NCBI RefSeq assembly: GCF_002078875.1
Contig: NC_034421.1
Location: 11,855,887 to 11,919,886, forward strand
DNA length: 64,000 bases
Source: Numida meleagris
Lineage: Eukaryota; Chordata; Aves; Galliformes; Numididae
Direction of reading: 5' to 3'
The first letter of the stretch is position 1; every line of letters begins with the position of its first letter. Under the pieces are notes generated by a model. The model had not been told where the DNA came from and did no database searches. It saw nothing but the letters and a program-made list of their open reading frames with translations. The translations under genes were made by a program, and so were the position numbers. Of this stretch, positions 46,101-60,487 are shown piece by piece.

Positions 46101-49100
46101 ATTGTGCTGCCCCCGATGCCATCCACCTCAGGGAGGAACAGCTGTGACTGCCCACAGCCCCCAGGCCCCATCGCAGCACTCTGCTGGTGGCTGGAATCCA
46201 AGGTCTGAAGTTAAGCCTGGAAGAAGGGAGGTAAGGGAAAGGTATTTCAAGTTTTATCTGTGTTTCTCACCAGCCCACTCTATTTTTTATCAGCAATAAA
46301 TTAATTTTCCCCAAGTTGAATCTGTTTTGCTGGCAATGGCACTCAGCAATGATCCTTCTGTCTTTATCTCAACCCACAAGCTTCACCTGATTTCTCCTCC
46401 TGTCCTGCTGGAGGGCAGTGGGGGAGGGGTTGGCCATGGGGAGCTGGGGACACCGGCAGCCAGGCAAGGTCAGCACACCACAAAACACATCCTTCACCTG
46501 GCACCAATCCCACCCACAATGAAGTAATTGATAGCTTCTCTCAAACTACTTGCCTGTCATTTCCCTATGAGGTTTGCAAGGAAAAGAAAAATGCCTCGTA
46601 AACAAATGCGAAGAGAGAGATGGCAATGTTAGACGTGCTAGCTCACAGCACAAAAGGTCAGGAAATATCCACTACTCATCTTCCTGCCTATCAGAGGGGA
46701 TGATCCAAACCACTTACCTGGCATACTGCAAAGGGATTTCTGTATTGTTCACTTACTGAGCATATTCTACTAACAATCACATACACATCGAACCACAGAG
46801 CAGAAAAATATCTGTAGAGCCACAGAGGTTATGATCAGCTTTAAGAAATAATATTAAGCATAGAGCGATTTCAGCCGCTCATCAGTTCAGGGGTGCCACC
46901 CCAGAGAAAGTATTCAAGTAAAAGTGTGAATCAGGACCTTGCAAAGATGGATCAGGGCCCAGGACTGAACTGTTGCATATCTATCATGAAATAATATATA
47001 TATTTTTTTTTTAAATGAAGGATTCAGTAGGGCTCTGGCCTACAGAAAATCCCATTCTGGGCTCCTTCAGCAGAAAAAGTTTGTTCTTGGTCCATGAACA
47101 CAAAGAATTTTCTTTACTCCTTTTTTTTCCCCTCTCCCAGTTTTCATGACATCCTCTCCTTTGGAGAGCAGAGCATTAGTATTCACCAAATGTATCTTTG
47201 AAAAGGTTTAATCTCCTAGCAATTACTGATATGAGAGTTTCATTATATGTACAGTATGATAAATATTGAAGAGGTCTCCCAGCTGTTTTGATCAGCTTTA
47301 ATCTAGGCAGGCACAATAGCAGCGGTGCTGCCCCAGCACTGCAGCCAGCACGAGCCCGGAGGGACAGGAGCCGGCACTGGTTGGGAGCCACGTGCAGGCA
47401 TCCCTGCAACTGCTGGAGCTTCTGGTCAGAGCAGTGGTGTGCAAAGTCCAGGTTGCATCCCAAATCCACGCTGCCAGCTGCTTTTAAATAATAAGACCCC
47501 ACTCCAAAATGGAAGCCCTGCTGACGTATTGAAAAAACTGAAGTGCAGAGAACCTACATGGCTGGGCAGGAGAGAGACCGTGTCTGCACCTCTGCGGGGG
47601 GTGACTTTGGCTGGCCACAGGTGACGTCCATCTGCTCTCTTACTCTCCCTCCTCAGCAGAAGGCAGAAAGAAAACGCAATGAAAAAACTCATGGGTTGAG
47701 ATAAGGACAGGGAGATTGCTCACCAATTACTGCCACAGGCAAAACAGACTTGGTTCGGAGAAGATTAATTTAATGTATTGCCCATTAATAATAGAACAGA
47801 ATAATGAGATCTAAAAACAAAATTAAAAACACCTTCCCTCCACTCCTGCTTATTCTTCCAGGCTCAACTTCAATCGTGATTTTTTACCTTCCTCCTGCTA
47901 AGTGGTGCAGGGGAACAGGAGTCCGTAACGCTCCATCTCTTCTTTACACTTTTCCCCTGCTCCTGTGCTCTGGGGTTCCTCCCACGGGAAACCATCCTTC
48001 ATGAACTGACCCTACACGGGTGGCAGCTCAAGAACACAGCTCCAACACAGGTCCACTCCTCAGGAACGAGCTGCCCTAGTGTGGGCCCCACACAGCTCAC
48101 CATCCAGGCAGCCTGCTGCATCCTTGGCTCCTCTCCATTGGCTGCAGTTCCTGAAAAGAGCCTGTCCCTGCCTAGGCTGCAGCTTCCACCAAGCCAAGCC
48201 CACCTGCTGCAGCGTGAGGTCTCCCAGGGTCTGCTGGGCAACTCTGCTCTGGGTGGTGCCTGGAGCGCTTCCTGGCCTCCTCTTCCTCAAACTTCAGAGC
48301 CTGCAGAGCTACTGCTTTCACATTTTACTCTCTTCCATCTCTCATATGTCACACAGCACTTTTTAATCCTTTCTTGTTTAAATTACCACAGAGGGCACAA
48401 GCAGCATTGCTCTTTGTGACCCCTGGCTACCAAAACCTCACCACTTAAACCTAGTACAAGCCAAAGTTTCGTTGTGTTTGTGGAGGATGCTACTGGATCT
48501 AAGGGCAATAGGAAAACCAGTAAATTCTAGTTACCATCACTTGCGGGAGAAGGGTTCAGCACCACAGATGAGAACAGGAGACAGAACACACAGGTCGTAT
48601 TTTACAAAAATACACAGCTGCTTCTTCATCAGATTTTTCTGTGAAAATAGCTCTCATCTCAGAACACACCATGGTGTTTACTGTCATTTTCAATTATACA
48701 TTGCATAACAGTATTTGTTTCAGCAATTGAATTTGGGGGTGTTGAAGTCACACTTTGTTCTGTTTCAAACTTTATGTTAAAAGTCGTAATAAAAAGATGG
48801 GTCCTCTTTTAGCTAGTGTAAATGCTATGATAGTATATGAAAAATACTTTTCAATATGAACTGCTTTTCTAGAGCCTGGAAAAGTCAATTGCACGCTCAC
48901 GCACATATTTTGAAATAAGAGGTGTGCTGCCTGCTCTCAGTTGCAGAAGGCACACGTTCATTTTAGCAGCAAAGGTCACTTGCAAATGGATGTCTGCACT
49001 TTTTCCTTACTTATGTCTATGAAAAGGATGAAGAGGAAAAATCCGATGTGTTCCCTCAGCATCAACTTCATGAAGTCCTGTCTCCTATCCTTTCTCTTTT

Positions 49101-50061
49101 ATACTCTTTTCAAAATAAGTTCAAATCCAATATTAAGGAAATACATTATCACACTAATTAAAGTGGTAAGATTAGATTAGTGCCTACATAGCTGAAAAGT
49201 GCCTGTATATGAGGGGAGAGAACTCTCAGGAACACCTTTCAGAGCAAAATTACAGAGATTTTAGTAAAAATCTGGACAAAAATCCAAAACAAACCACACC
49301 GAGTAAAAAAAAACAAACTAAGTCAATTAAACCATGCTTGACAGAATCAGAATGGTAAAAATTCTTCCTCTGAAGGCAAAGATCAATTTTCTCCTCTAAT
49401 CTACGAGTACGAGGTGTGAACAGTAACTTTGTTGAGAAATAAAGACTTCTTGGCATGTCCAGATTATCGTATCAGACCAAAGCAGTGGGTTTCATGCTGA
49501 AAGCTGCTACTTTTTTGACTTGTTTTTTAATCTTACTGCCTACGGAAGTGAGAAAACAGCCTCAAGAAGTCAGCTCTAACAATACTGAGCTCATTCTCTC
49601 CCTTTTTCTTTGTTTCCTTCTTCAGGCTTTGATAATTTTCAGAAGTTGCACGGAAAGCAGCCAGCCGCAGTGAGAACGAGAACGTATCAGAAACAACTCC
49701 CTGCTATGAAGCTTTTGTGAGGCACCAAACGTCCATCTCGTTACAGATCATCCTTCACTTGTTTCTGCATTAGCAGAACGTGGTCTAGGAGACATAGGCG
49801 TCATTTTCTGAAGTTTAATAGAAACACTGGACCTGAACAATGTATTTTATAGTTGAGAGATATTTTACAAGATGTCGGTAGTTGCAATGTAACAGCTTGG
49901 TGAGGCACGCTGGTAGGTGGGAGTTCAGTGTTGTTGGTTGTTTTGCTTTTAAACCAGAAACTAGGCAGGAAACTCCAACACAACTCAGAGCACCTCCAGA
50001 GAAGAGACTGAGCACTCTTAGAACCGCTGCTGATGGCTTTCAGAAAGCAAGAAATAAAGGT

Positions 50062-50090
50062 GTTTTCTTTTCTTTTCTTTTCTTTTCTTC
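50062..50090 (+). repeat. TTTTC pentanucleotide microsatellite
   Basis: About five consecutive 'ttttc' units, ending in 'ttcttctcc'. Confidence 0.9.
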
Positions 50091-52061
50091 TCCAGAATAA
50101 TACCGCACGGAGTTTTATTTCCCGCAGCCTACACCCTGAGAGATGCAGTTCTCAAGTGAATAGTGCAGCAGCTCCCTAATTCCCTTACTTTGCACACCAG
50201 AGCCTAGCAGCATAAGTCAACATCCCAACCTCGCCGGCAGACAGTGATTTCACTAATAGTAGAGTGCTATTTTTGTTTTCACAGGAGAAAAAGAAGTCAC
50301 AAAATTAAATAGAGTTAAACGTCTTTTGATTTGAATCAATCATAGGTCATAGAAACTAATATACACATTCTGTTTTACTATACTGAATGTGTGAAAAATT
50401 ATACTTCAGTAAAGAACATTACGACAAATCACGTTTGTACTGAAACAAACAAAATAGTGGGAAAAATAACTGACCACGTTCTATCCTAAGGCAGTTCACG
50501 TTGTAAGTGGTTATGTTAAATACAGACATTCACATTCAAGCCATTAATGCATGTTTTAAATGTATCCATTAGTTATTGTTAAGCTCAACCAGAGAAATCA
50601 TCTTTTATAGGTAACATATAGCACAGCACTGTAAGATCACACGCCAAACGTGGAAAAGAAAGAGTGAATAAGGTCAACTCTGTTTTTTGTGCACGTCAAC
50701 ATGGATGAACAATACTGCCACTTGTTCCTTCAGCCTCAGTGTATTCAAGACCTCAGATCGTGCAGAAAGTTCTGCTGCATCCTTACACCAGAACAGCACC
50801 CATTCCTACAGCTCTGAGTGGAGACGGGAATCTGGTGAAATCAGCCATACAGAAACATCACCCACTTTGGAACGAAAAACACCCACTACCTAGAAGCAAG
50901 GAGCACAAACACTGCATGCTGCCTGCATTTCTGTTGTTTATCTCTGTGCTGCGTGAGAAAAAAAAATTATGAGGTAAAGGACTCTTTGTGTCACTTACAC
51001 AAAAATACCACAGCTCAACCCTCACCATGGTGCCCAGGCTCCTATAGTTTTATCATTAAAGATTTTGGTCAGACAACTGTGGTGGCAATTATCACATAAA
51101 TTTACTGAGAGACAGGAAAACTAGAATGTAAGACAAAATCTCACCTCCAGCAACAAAGTATAGGACTTTATTTTCCAGTAATACTTTCAGACTTGACAGC
51201 AATGATGAACCAACTTTTTTTCTGGCGGAGAGCTTAGGCTATAGAAAGGAAGCCTGTTAGTCAGTGCCATTTACCCCCCAGTATTCAGCTTTTATCTGCT
51301 GACCTGTCACAATAAAACAATTCTGAAGATGTATTTCAAGATACAGGTGATTAGCACAGCAAGGAAAGCAGCAGAGTGAGAATTCTTTTTCAGATAAGTG
51401 TTGCTTGCAAGCAGCGTAGGTAGAAGGGAAAGCTAAGGAAAAATAATCGGTTTAGCGACACTAGACTACAGCACTCAGCGTTTTATTTCTGTTTTGGTGG
51501 GTTTTTATTTTTAATACTGCTATTTCATTTTAATAGAGTTTCAATCCCACTCGTAGTTGTTGTCTTGTTTGTAGGATATTTTATTCAATTCATTTTCAAA
51601 GCGATGAAATCAAAATTCATTTGTAACAAAAGGGCAAGGATAAACTTCATACTCCATGTTACTGACCCTTTCCAACATTTAATTGTTTGGAATGTCGCAA
51701 GATCACACCGAGAAGAGCAGAACCTGCTGCTATAAGTGAAGGGCAATGACTATTAGCTAATTTAATTAAGCCTTCTATCACCCTCGGTAAAGTAACACTC
51801 TACTTTTCTCTTCTTGAATCTCTACTCAGGTATTCCATGATTACACGGTAAGAGCCTTCGGATTTTAAAATGTGAGTTATATGAGTACTGGACATTAGCC
51901 TATAATATTTTCATTCTTGCATTGTTAAATGGTTCTCTTTTTTCTCCTTTCTCTCTCTTTTTTTCTTTTTTGAGAAAGAATACAAACTTCTTTTTAGAAC
52001 TGGTGCATTTTAGACGGCACCATGTATTAAGTTCAGTTTCATTTTTACCTTAAACTTCATA

Positions 52062-52345
52062 GAATAGAATCACAGAATCCTTAGAGTTGGAAGGGACCTC
52101 TGAAGGCCACCGAGTCCAACTCCCCTGCAGTGAACAGGGACACCACAGCTAGGTCAGGTTCCTCAGGGCCTGATCCAGCCTTGCCTTGAAAGTCTCCAGG
52201 GACGGGGCATCAACCACATCTCTGGGCAACCTGTGCCAGTGCCCCACTGCAAAAGATTTTTTCCTTGTATCCAATATAAATCTACCCTCTTTAAGCTTGA
52301 AGCCATTTTCCCTTGTTCTATCACCACAGACCCTGCTAAAGACTT
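52062..52345 (-). mobile_element. CR1 LINE 3' end
   Basis: Clear reverse-complement CR1 text: 'atcacagaatccttagagtt', 'ggaagggacctctgaaggcc', 'ccagccttgccttgaaagtc', 'ctgggcaacctgtgccagtg' and 'ttttcccttgttctatcacc'. The 3' terminal repeat is reduced to 'atagaatagaatcacag'. The element is truncated to about 285 bp. An open minus-strand frame inside it is part of the element. Confidence 0.93.
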
Positions 52346-55300
52346 GCTTCATAAGTTTTCACCATAAATCTGAAACCTACTTTTAAATTAAAGCTTCTCA
52401 TCTCTTCCCCTCATGGTAGCTTTTTGTCAACCTTAACACATCGGCACATAGCTAATACACATAAGAACATAACTGAGCAAAGAAATACAAAGGATATCCA
52501 TGAAAAAGAGAGAATGCCCACAGTATTGGAATTTTCAGTTGGTACTAAAAGCACACAGACACCTTCACAATTCTTTTGCTACCATTCATTTTTCTCCTAG
52601 GGTTTGCAACAGAAACCCATTACATATAAGCATACACTGGTAAGATGCAGATATATTGTAAGAGAATGAAATTAAAAACTAAAATCTTCAGAGAAGTGCT
52701 ATGAAAATGAGGAAAGAAACGCATTATCTAACTATGTTCACTTTCAGAGAAGAAAATAGAAAATTCCCCTACAGTAGCCTAAAAGCCCACAAGAACCCAC
52801 TTTTTACTTTCTAAACTAGTCCTTCTTCTTGTAACATCACCAGTTTTCCTCAACTCCTCCATCCTCAGCTGGATTTGTTCATCTGTATTACTGAAAATAG
52901 CATTCCATTTTTTGAAATCCTTCCTTGGAAGCACTGGCAAGAAACTGCTTAATCCATGTCCTCAGTGAACAGAGGTAGAGGTCTATCACAGAAATAGTAG
53001 GGGATATAACATTCTTGGGTAGACACAAATTCAGACCCTTAGAACTTTTAACAACAGCAGCTAGTCATCAGCTGAAGTTGGTGAAATTAATACAAGTATA
53101 GATCTAAGCTCACATTATGAATTTTTGTAACGTTGCTTTCTATTCTTTCACTCTCTTGTCCCAACATCAATATAACAATGGTTTGAATAGACTGGGGCTG
53201 GAGAAGTCATTAGGAGATATTTTTCTCTTTGACACACAGAAATGACAACTTGTGTATAATACGCATGTTACAATGCTTTTTTCCACAGGCTGCTGGAATG
53301 ATTACATGTTATTAACTAAAAAAAATTCTGAAATAAAAAAATGGAACAAACTGAAAAAAAATGTGTCTGCACTTCTATTTCTGTTATTATGCCCTTTGCT
53401 TACTGTCTTTGTAGATGTTCTTGCTGCAGGCTCTTTTCACAGCCCCTCTACATGAAGTCCGCCCACCATCCCCCAGAAGAACCAGACAAACCAAGACAAA
53501 TCATAATTAATTATGGCAAAGGAAGTAGTGAAAAACACTGGCAAAATTATTATTTTTGTCTGTGTAAATGCTCTCTCCTACTAAATCTTTCCCACTTAGT
53601 CAAGGGAAACATGGGAGAATGCCAACTGAGAAGAAATCAGAGAAAGTGTAAATACTTCCAAGTAACAGTGGAGTTCACTCTTGAAGTCTGAACATGCATA
53701 CAACTTCCCAGCAGCTGAGGGTGTTTTATCTGTTCTCTTCATGGCTGACAGGTGAGATTCAGTCCTAGCACTAAGCCACACAGCTGGCGCTCCTATGCGA
53801 TGCACTGTGGGCAGAGGATTTCACTGCATCTGGGGGAATTCAGCACTCCGTTCTCACTGGAACTTCAAAGGAACCAGCTATTCAGCTGTCTTGGATCTCT
53901 TTAAAAGCTCACCATCCTTGAAGCATTTTTTATTTTTAATTACAGTCATTTCTGGAATGCATCACATGACATTTCTCCCCCAGCCCCCTCAATCCAGGGG
54001 AATGCCAAGGGACTCCCAGATGATTTACTCCTCACACTGCACCCTGCAGCAATCAATCCAGAAAGCACTGTTTCCTGGGGACCAACTTACATATTTATAT
54101 GGTGTCCACCAGTTCATATCCTCATAAATTCAAAAGATGTTTTTCAACCATAGAGTAAGAGAGTTGCTTGAAAGGTGAGCATTGTTTGTAAAAGGCTCGT
54201 TGTGCATTTGACATCACACCAGATGAAAATCTGAAGCTGTATCTTAGAGAGAGTTCTCAGAAAAATTGATGTATTTTACCCTGGAGTACTTCTGCCATTG
54301 GTTTGATCTATTTGTTTATGCATTTTATAAAAACTCTTAGTTCAATAAATGCTGCACGATCAAACAGCGTGCTTTTGAATTATGCAAAATTTTATTACAC
54401 ATATTGTAAATAAAGTCTATGAAACATTAATCAACTTTTAAAAGGTTTCAGAAGAACTCTGTGTAACGTTTTCTCACTGGTATACTTGCAGAATTGCGAT
54501 TCTGTCATTTATGATTATAGAGGTTAAACTCTTAGGAAACAAACCTTTGTACAACTGGGAGCAAGGCACGTGCAACTCTATGAACTGAATCACTGTTAAG
54601 TTTACCTCTTCAGCAAAAGCAACAAAAAAGCCATTGAAATGAGCACCTAAGTACAAGTCACCACATGCATCTCTGTACACATCATACTATAAAACTGTTA
54701 ACATGAGATGCGAGAAAGCTCTGCACTCATCAGCTTCAGTATTTATTAACCAAACACTTTAATTGTCCCTAATAGCCACTACAACAGAAATCCACCTACG
54801 CTCTCACACATCAGTGGTTCAACTCCAGCCTTATATGGAAAGCAACACAGTTATGAAAGAGGAAAAGTTCCTGTTCCAAAGACTCATCACCAAATGGATT
54901 GCTCCAGTCCCAGCCACAAGGCAAATCATTGCCCCTCTGCAAGCCTCAGGGCTGTCCTGGAAAGCAGGGGAGCTGGTGGCTGGATACTGCTGGATCATTT
55001 ACTTTCATTAAAAGTAAACAAATGTTAAGCTGTGTTTAGTTGTTTGCAAACCAAGTTGGAGAACATGCGTTCTTCTGCATGATACTTATGTAGCAATTTT
55101 TCACTAGAAAATATAGAACGGACTTCCTGAACAAACTTCAGAAAACACTGCAGAAAAATTATCAAGTAAAAAAGATAAGAGAACAACCCAAGCATGAGTA
55201 AAATAATGTGGAAGCCTTATGTTCTAAATATAACACAGGATGAACTGCAATACGCTGCAAGCACTCAGAGGATTTCAAACTGATATTTAACCTAAGAGTT

Positions 55301-55714
55301 ATTCCATTAAGAAGCTGCCTTCACTTAAATTGTAGGAAACTACTTAATGCACAGGATTACCATAAGGAAGCCATTTGGTTCTACTCCAAGAAGATGCACC
55401 TGAAACATCTGCACAAATCACACACACTTAACAGGTAAGATACAGTCCCTTTGAAATATTTCAGTCTATTGCAGAATATATGCGTGTATCTATTCATTGA
55501 TCAAAGCTAAATGTTTACCATAGCCCAGGTAAATTTATTATAACCCAAATACATTTCTGACTGGTTGCCAGGTACCTCAGAACACTTGCCTAGGTTTTTT
55601 CTTCTGGATCTTAAGCTTATAATTTCTGAGGGCAAATCATGACTATGGAAAAAGCTCCATCTCTTTTTGAGTTTTGTTTGCTTGCTTTGGTGGTAAACCT
55701 TCCATGTAAGGGAC
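52346..55714. other. AT-rich DNA without a recognised gene
   Basis: No supported exon or repeat family. Confidence 0.55.
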
Positions 55715-56143
55715 TCAGCTGTATCTATTATTTAAATGGCCTTTCATTTTACAATTACTTGAAGTAGAAGTAGGGTGACATCTTGTAAAATCTTGCTGAT
55801 ATTGCAAGTCATATAATCCATAATGAAACAGAAAAGTCAGTTTATTGTGAACTGTGAAATCACAGATATTGACAGCAAATCTAATTCTGCCTAGAATTTT
55901 CCCTGGCAATACGACGCCTGATTTCCCATTGGCAAGAACTCTCTTCACTAGTTTTATATTGATACCATTAACAAAACTCCCAACACCTGCATCTCCTGTA
56001 TTTTTAGGACTAATGGTAAGAAAAACGATGCATGAAGATAGCTTTCTGCATACACCTAGGAGAGGATGCCTGCGGCCTTGGTTTTCCCTGACAAACTCAA
56101 TTACAGAAGCATCTATCTCAATCCAGATTGACAGAAACACGTT
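55715..56143 (-). CDS. Unrecognised 141-codon open frame, with a 128-codon frame opposite
   Basis: The minus strand is open from an in-frame TGA near 56143 down to a TGA at 55715-55717, and the plus strand is open from 55854 to 56240. Two overlapping frames of this length are unusual in AT-rich DNA. The minus frame has ordinary protein-like composition, with strings such as 'NTGDAGVGSFVNGINIKL' and 'VLPGKILGRIRFAVNI'. It has no good ATG near its start; it begins best at a GTG, and no splice acceptor is obvious. I recognise no family on either strand. It could be a decayed coding insertion (retrocopy or viral or transposon gene), an exon, or chance. Confidence 0.25.
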   Translation of the reverse strand, partial: NVFLSIWIEIDASVIEFVRENQGRRHPLLGVCRKLSSCIVFLTISPKNTGDAGVGSFVNGINIKLVKRVLANGKSGVVLPGKILGRIRFAVNICDFTVHNKLTFLFHYGLYDLQYQQDFTRCHPTSTSSNCKMKGHLNNRYS

Positions 56144-56240
56144 TCAAATACATCTTCTACAATATCCCATTTTTCTACATTCATCTGAGTATTCTGACTA
56201 CAAAAAGGAAATTATTTTAATTAAGGGATTAATCAGTTGA

Positions 56241-57261
56241 CATTCAAAATAGCTGTTATTCATCTGCAGTTCACAAGTGTCTTTCAGGAAGTTAATTTAA
56301 TTTCCTTCCCCCAGCCCCCCCATCAGAAAAGGTTATTCTACCTTATGGGAACCTATTTCCAGCCCCAGAATGCTCCACTAAAAGCCAGCGTGCCAGCCAA
56401 ATTGCTGAGAGTTGGCTACTGCTAAACTGCAGCCAGCCCAGCTGTAGATAATTTTAGCAGTCACAGATGCAGCAATAACCACTGGCAAACCTGATATATC
56501 AAAGGCTCCGAGTTCGCTTCACACAGATGTTCTGGCACAGCAGCAAAGTTAAAAAAAAAATTCCCCATAAACAATATCAGCATTATCTGCTCAGGGACTA
56601 GCAGTTTGCCCTAAAATATATTGGTAATGGTGATAAATGGGATCTTGGTATCTCGTGTCTTTTTCTTTCAATAAGTGGTCAATATTACTTTTCACTCCCG
56701 TGAGTCATTTCCTTGCAATCCTACCTCCAGTATTTGGATAGTTACTTGCTAGTTTCATTTTTTTGGCACTTAAAATAGTCATCATGTTTCATCAGATTTA
56801 AGTAATAACTTGCTAATGACAAAGTTAGCTTCTGTTGATCCAGTAACGCAGCGTAGATAATATTGACATTGCAAAGTCTGCTTACTCAGGAATCATGAAG
56901 GCCTTTACAAAATCAAAGTTCGTCAAGAAGCTGCATTCAAATGTAATAATAATGATGCAGTTGTCTTTATTTTACTTTCTTTTTGCTCCTGAATCTTCAT
57001 GGTGATTTTTTTTTCTCCCATTTTTCTCCATTTTATGATTTACTTCACATTTATTAAAAAAAACAAAGTCCAATCTCCTCATGTATTTTGTTGAACTTAA
57101 TAATACTGATGCTAACAAGCCAAGTATGGTAGCGTTTAACATACTAATGAAATTTATCAATATTTGTCATTGACCCTGTCATATTAATGGGATCCACCAT
57201 AGAGTGTCAGCCTCCTCCATTTTACAGCACGCTGTTAACGTTACAACAATCAGTGCTTGCC
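56241..57261. other. Non-coding DNA with an enhancer-like block
   Basis: Between 56240 and 56550 the sequence mixes homeodomain-type words ('gttaatttaatt'), repeated 'ccagcc' strings and sites such as 'gctgtagataattttagcag'. That texture is common in conserved non-coding elements. No gene is visible. Confidence 0.35.
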
Positions 57262-57617
57262 AGCAGGCGGATGGAAGCGATTCTTCACCCCCACTCAGCA
57301 CTGGTGAGGATGCATCTGGTCCAGGGCCCGGTGGTGAGGTTCTCAGTACAAAATAGATGTGGATGTACTGGACAGAGCCCAGCGCAGGGCCACAAAGATG
57401 GCTCTGGAGCACCTCTCCTGTGAGGAGAGGCCGAGAGAGCTGGGGCTGAGAGCTGGAGAAGAAGAGGCTGAGGGGGATCTCATCCATGTCCAGAAGAACC
57501 TGGAAGGAGGGTGCCAGGAGGATGAGGGCAGGCTCTCATCGGCAGTGCCCAGTGCCAGGAGCAGAGGCAGCATGCACAAACTAGGACACAGGAGGCTCCC
57601 TCTGAACATCAGGAAAC
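57262..57617 (+). mobile_element. CR1 LINE internal fragment
   Basis: CR1 plus-strand text is clear: 'gtgaggatgcatctggtcca', 'cagcgcagggccacaaagat', 'gaggagaggccgagagagct', 'ctggggctgagagctggaga' and 'gtgcccagtgccaggagcag'. It lacks the usual 3' terminus and stops at 'aacatcaggaaacgac', so it is truncated at both ends. Frames inside it are CR1-derived. Confidence 0.92.
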
Positions 57618-60487
57618 GACGACATTACAAGATCATTAAAAACACACAATTAATCTGAAGCATTTTCTGAAGACAAATTTGAATGTTTCTGCCATACTTA
57701 GAGATAGAACTGAACTCGTGAAACTATACTCAGTTTGCAGGAATGCAAAGCCAGAACTACAAAAACCCACAATAATAATAGATTTTTCTATTCAAGACAA
57801 GTGAACTGCTAACAACAAAAAACTCACTTCCTTTGAAAACATTACATCTGGACTACCTAGTAAAACAGCTGTTTTACAACATAATTAGGAGTTACTGATA
57901 TCAAATATAGTTATCTTCCTAGTATTAAGAAAAAGAGGTTAGGCACTCTAGTATCAAACCTGAGACACTGAAACTGTACAGTTAATTGAATCCCACCTGG
58001 ATTCTTCAAATCAACAGATTATTATTGATAGGGATTTCTTTCTCTGAACCACAATCTGGAAGAACCTCTAATAACTGGAGTAAGACTAAATTTAAGCTTT
58101 ATGAATACACCCATAATCACTAATATCTAAGGTATACAGATAGCTTGCTAAAACGCCATTTTGATTGTATCAGTCTGCCAAATAAACCACTGCAAGGATA
58201 GGAAAACAGATTTTGACATGTTTCGGATTCTCAGAAATTCATCTGACTGAAAAAGAACCTATACGAACTTGCTCATACAGTTCACCCTTCTGCTCTTCTT
58301 CCTCATCTGCGTGGCTCGGCTCAGACCTGCAGTCCTACAGCGTTTCCAATTCCCAGTCTCAGTGCGGGAAGTATTTTCTGCACTCAGCCCCTAAATCACT
58401 GCACCTGAGCTAGCAGAACACACTGAGGAGTGCCTCTCACACAACAGCCAGCAGCTTTGGATGCAAACAAGTGCTCTGCTACAGACAGGCTTCAGCTCAA
58501 CAAAAGAAATTCCTATTTTATCATAGCAGAAGCCCTTATATCTTGTTCTCTCTCTCAAGAGGGACTCAAGGCCACTGGAGAAAACAAATATTTCATTTTC
58601 ATATGCCAATCACACACACACACTGAGGAAAATGTACAGAAGATAATTTCTCAAGTTTTAGTATTACTCTGCTATTTATGATGCTAACAGTATTAAAGCT
58701 GCTTTTTACACTGGATCAAAAGCCATACAGCAGACACAACTCGCAGACGTCCCTACTACATTTTGTTCTTCTTGTCCTTTTACAGATATTCCTTCGGAAT
58801 AAAATAAAATGATAGAGAACATCTCAGTGGTGAAGATATAACGTGAACAATAACACATCACTTAATGACATATTCAAATACCACCTCAGTCCAGCAATTT
58901 GATTTCAGACATGTTTGATGGAATAGCGAAAAGAAAACAAAAATGCTACCATTTGCAAATCCTTTCTGGTGTGTATTTGTAAAATACATAAAGAGTGGAC
59001 AACATTTTTAAATCAATAACATCTCAGAAACATTTCTTGTTTTCAAGACGATGATGTCAGGCTAATTATTGGTTGAGCCTCAGCAGTTCATTACAAGAAA
59101 TACCGAGAACAAAACTAAGAAGTATCTCCAAGTGCATTTCAAGGTTCAAATTAGACGCTTTCAAGCATAGTTCATGCAGAAGGCAACCCAAATTTAAAGA
59201 CTAGCATTTAAGTTTAGGAAACACAGTGTTTTTGCAAGGCACTCAGTGTACATTATCCGATTATTCTTATTTATATTTTTGGTGTCTAAAATACCTAGTG
59301 GCAAAGCTCTGTAGAATAGCATTAGACAGCAAGAAAAATTTCTCTCATCATTGCTAGATCATTTCATTGAGCCTGTGATCCTTGACTTATGAGTCATATC
59401 ATTATTATATCATTATTATATCAATATTCATATCAATAACAATTTCAGTCCATCACTTTTCTCACATTTCGCTCAGGTGCCAACTTTTCCAAGATAAAGA
59501 GCTTGAGCTAATGTCTTCCCTGGATAGAAGCAATTCAATACCTCCCACCGTTCCTTTCACCACTCTGTATTACATCTTCTTTGGGATATAGGGTAACCAG
59601 AGCCACTTACAGGGCGCACATGTAAGACCAATGCAAATTCTAGCAGACACAGTCCTATATTTTCTGTATTGAAGGCCTTTCCTGAAAATTACTAAATATT
59701 CAATTTGCTTTTTCTGACAGCTGTCAAGCATTGAAATACTGCTTCTGAGAACTCATCTGTTGTTTCCAGAAAAGCTTTCTGAGCAATAATAATCGTTCAC
59801 TCCCTCCTCGAGAGCAAGTTTCCATCTATTATGAAATTCCAAAAGTGGATTTTATTCTGCCACTTAATCCTTCAGTACTTTCCCAGTCAGTCTTACTTTT
59901 GTCTGTCTTAAATAACGCTGTCTCATCATAAATTGTTCATTCCCTCTCCTGTAGGCTTGCTTTTCTGGATAGCTACGTGTTAGACTAATAGCGACCAAGC
60001 TGCTAACAACCTTGTGAAGAAAAACAAACCTTACTGTCTGTATGATAAGACTCATGGAACCAAAGCATCTGGAAGCCGTACGTCATGCTAAAATTTTCTT
60101 TTGAGTTCCAGGGACCCTGAGTGACAAAGTAATTGATTCGTACTTCAATATCCTAACCTGGCTTATACAAAAGACAGAAAACCACCTTCAATTATTTTGG
60201 CTCTGAAACTTTTATTACTTGTAGACTGTTCAGATCTAAAAATCAATACCACACAACAACTTGGTCTAGATAAAAGCATAATTTGAGAAGAATTTCAGAT
60301 CAATCTTTTCTCAGACTTTTATTTTACTGGGTCATTTAGCTGTGCAAAATATCCCTCAAGATAAGGACAAAATATCCCACCACTTTTTCTTCTTTCCAGA
60401 TGTGCTCATAATTTTTTTTTTCCTTGGTGGTGTAGATGAAGCAAGGAGAATCACAGTGAAGAAAGAAGAAAACCAGCAGCTTTACAG
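57618..60487. other. AT-rich DNA without a recognised gene
   Basis: No supported gene. A short CA run lies near 58612-58622 and an imperfect 'atcattatt' tandem at 59393-59441. Confidence 0.55.

Larger units (their letters stand above)
38750..52061. other. Mostly AT-rich DNA without a recognised gene
   Basis: No supported gene. GC-richer patches lie at about 41930-42420, 46080-46230 and 47290-48300. None holds a recognisable domain. Items noted inside are a 39-bp tandem at 43115-43188, three CAGCTG E-boxes at 42276-42324, a T run at 45627-45645 and a TTTTC repeat at 50062-50090. Confidence 0.5.

Noticed and set aside
45967..46229. Plus-strand exon-like segment with donor GAG|GTAAGG
   Set aside because: The acceptor is plausible, but no frame through it is protein-like and nothing nearby joins it. 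It could be a noncoding RNA exon, but support is too weak.
57179..57658. Several overlapping frames of 88-102 codons
   Set aside because: All fall in the CR1 fragment at 57262-57617.
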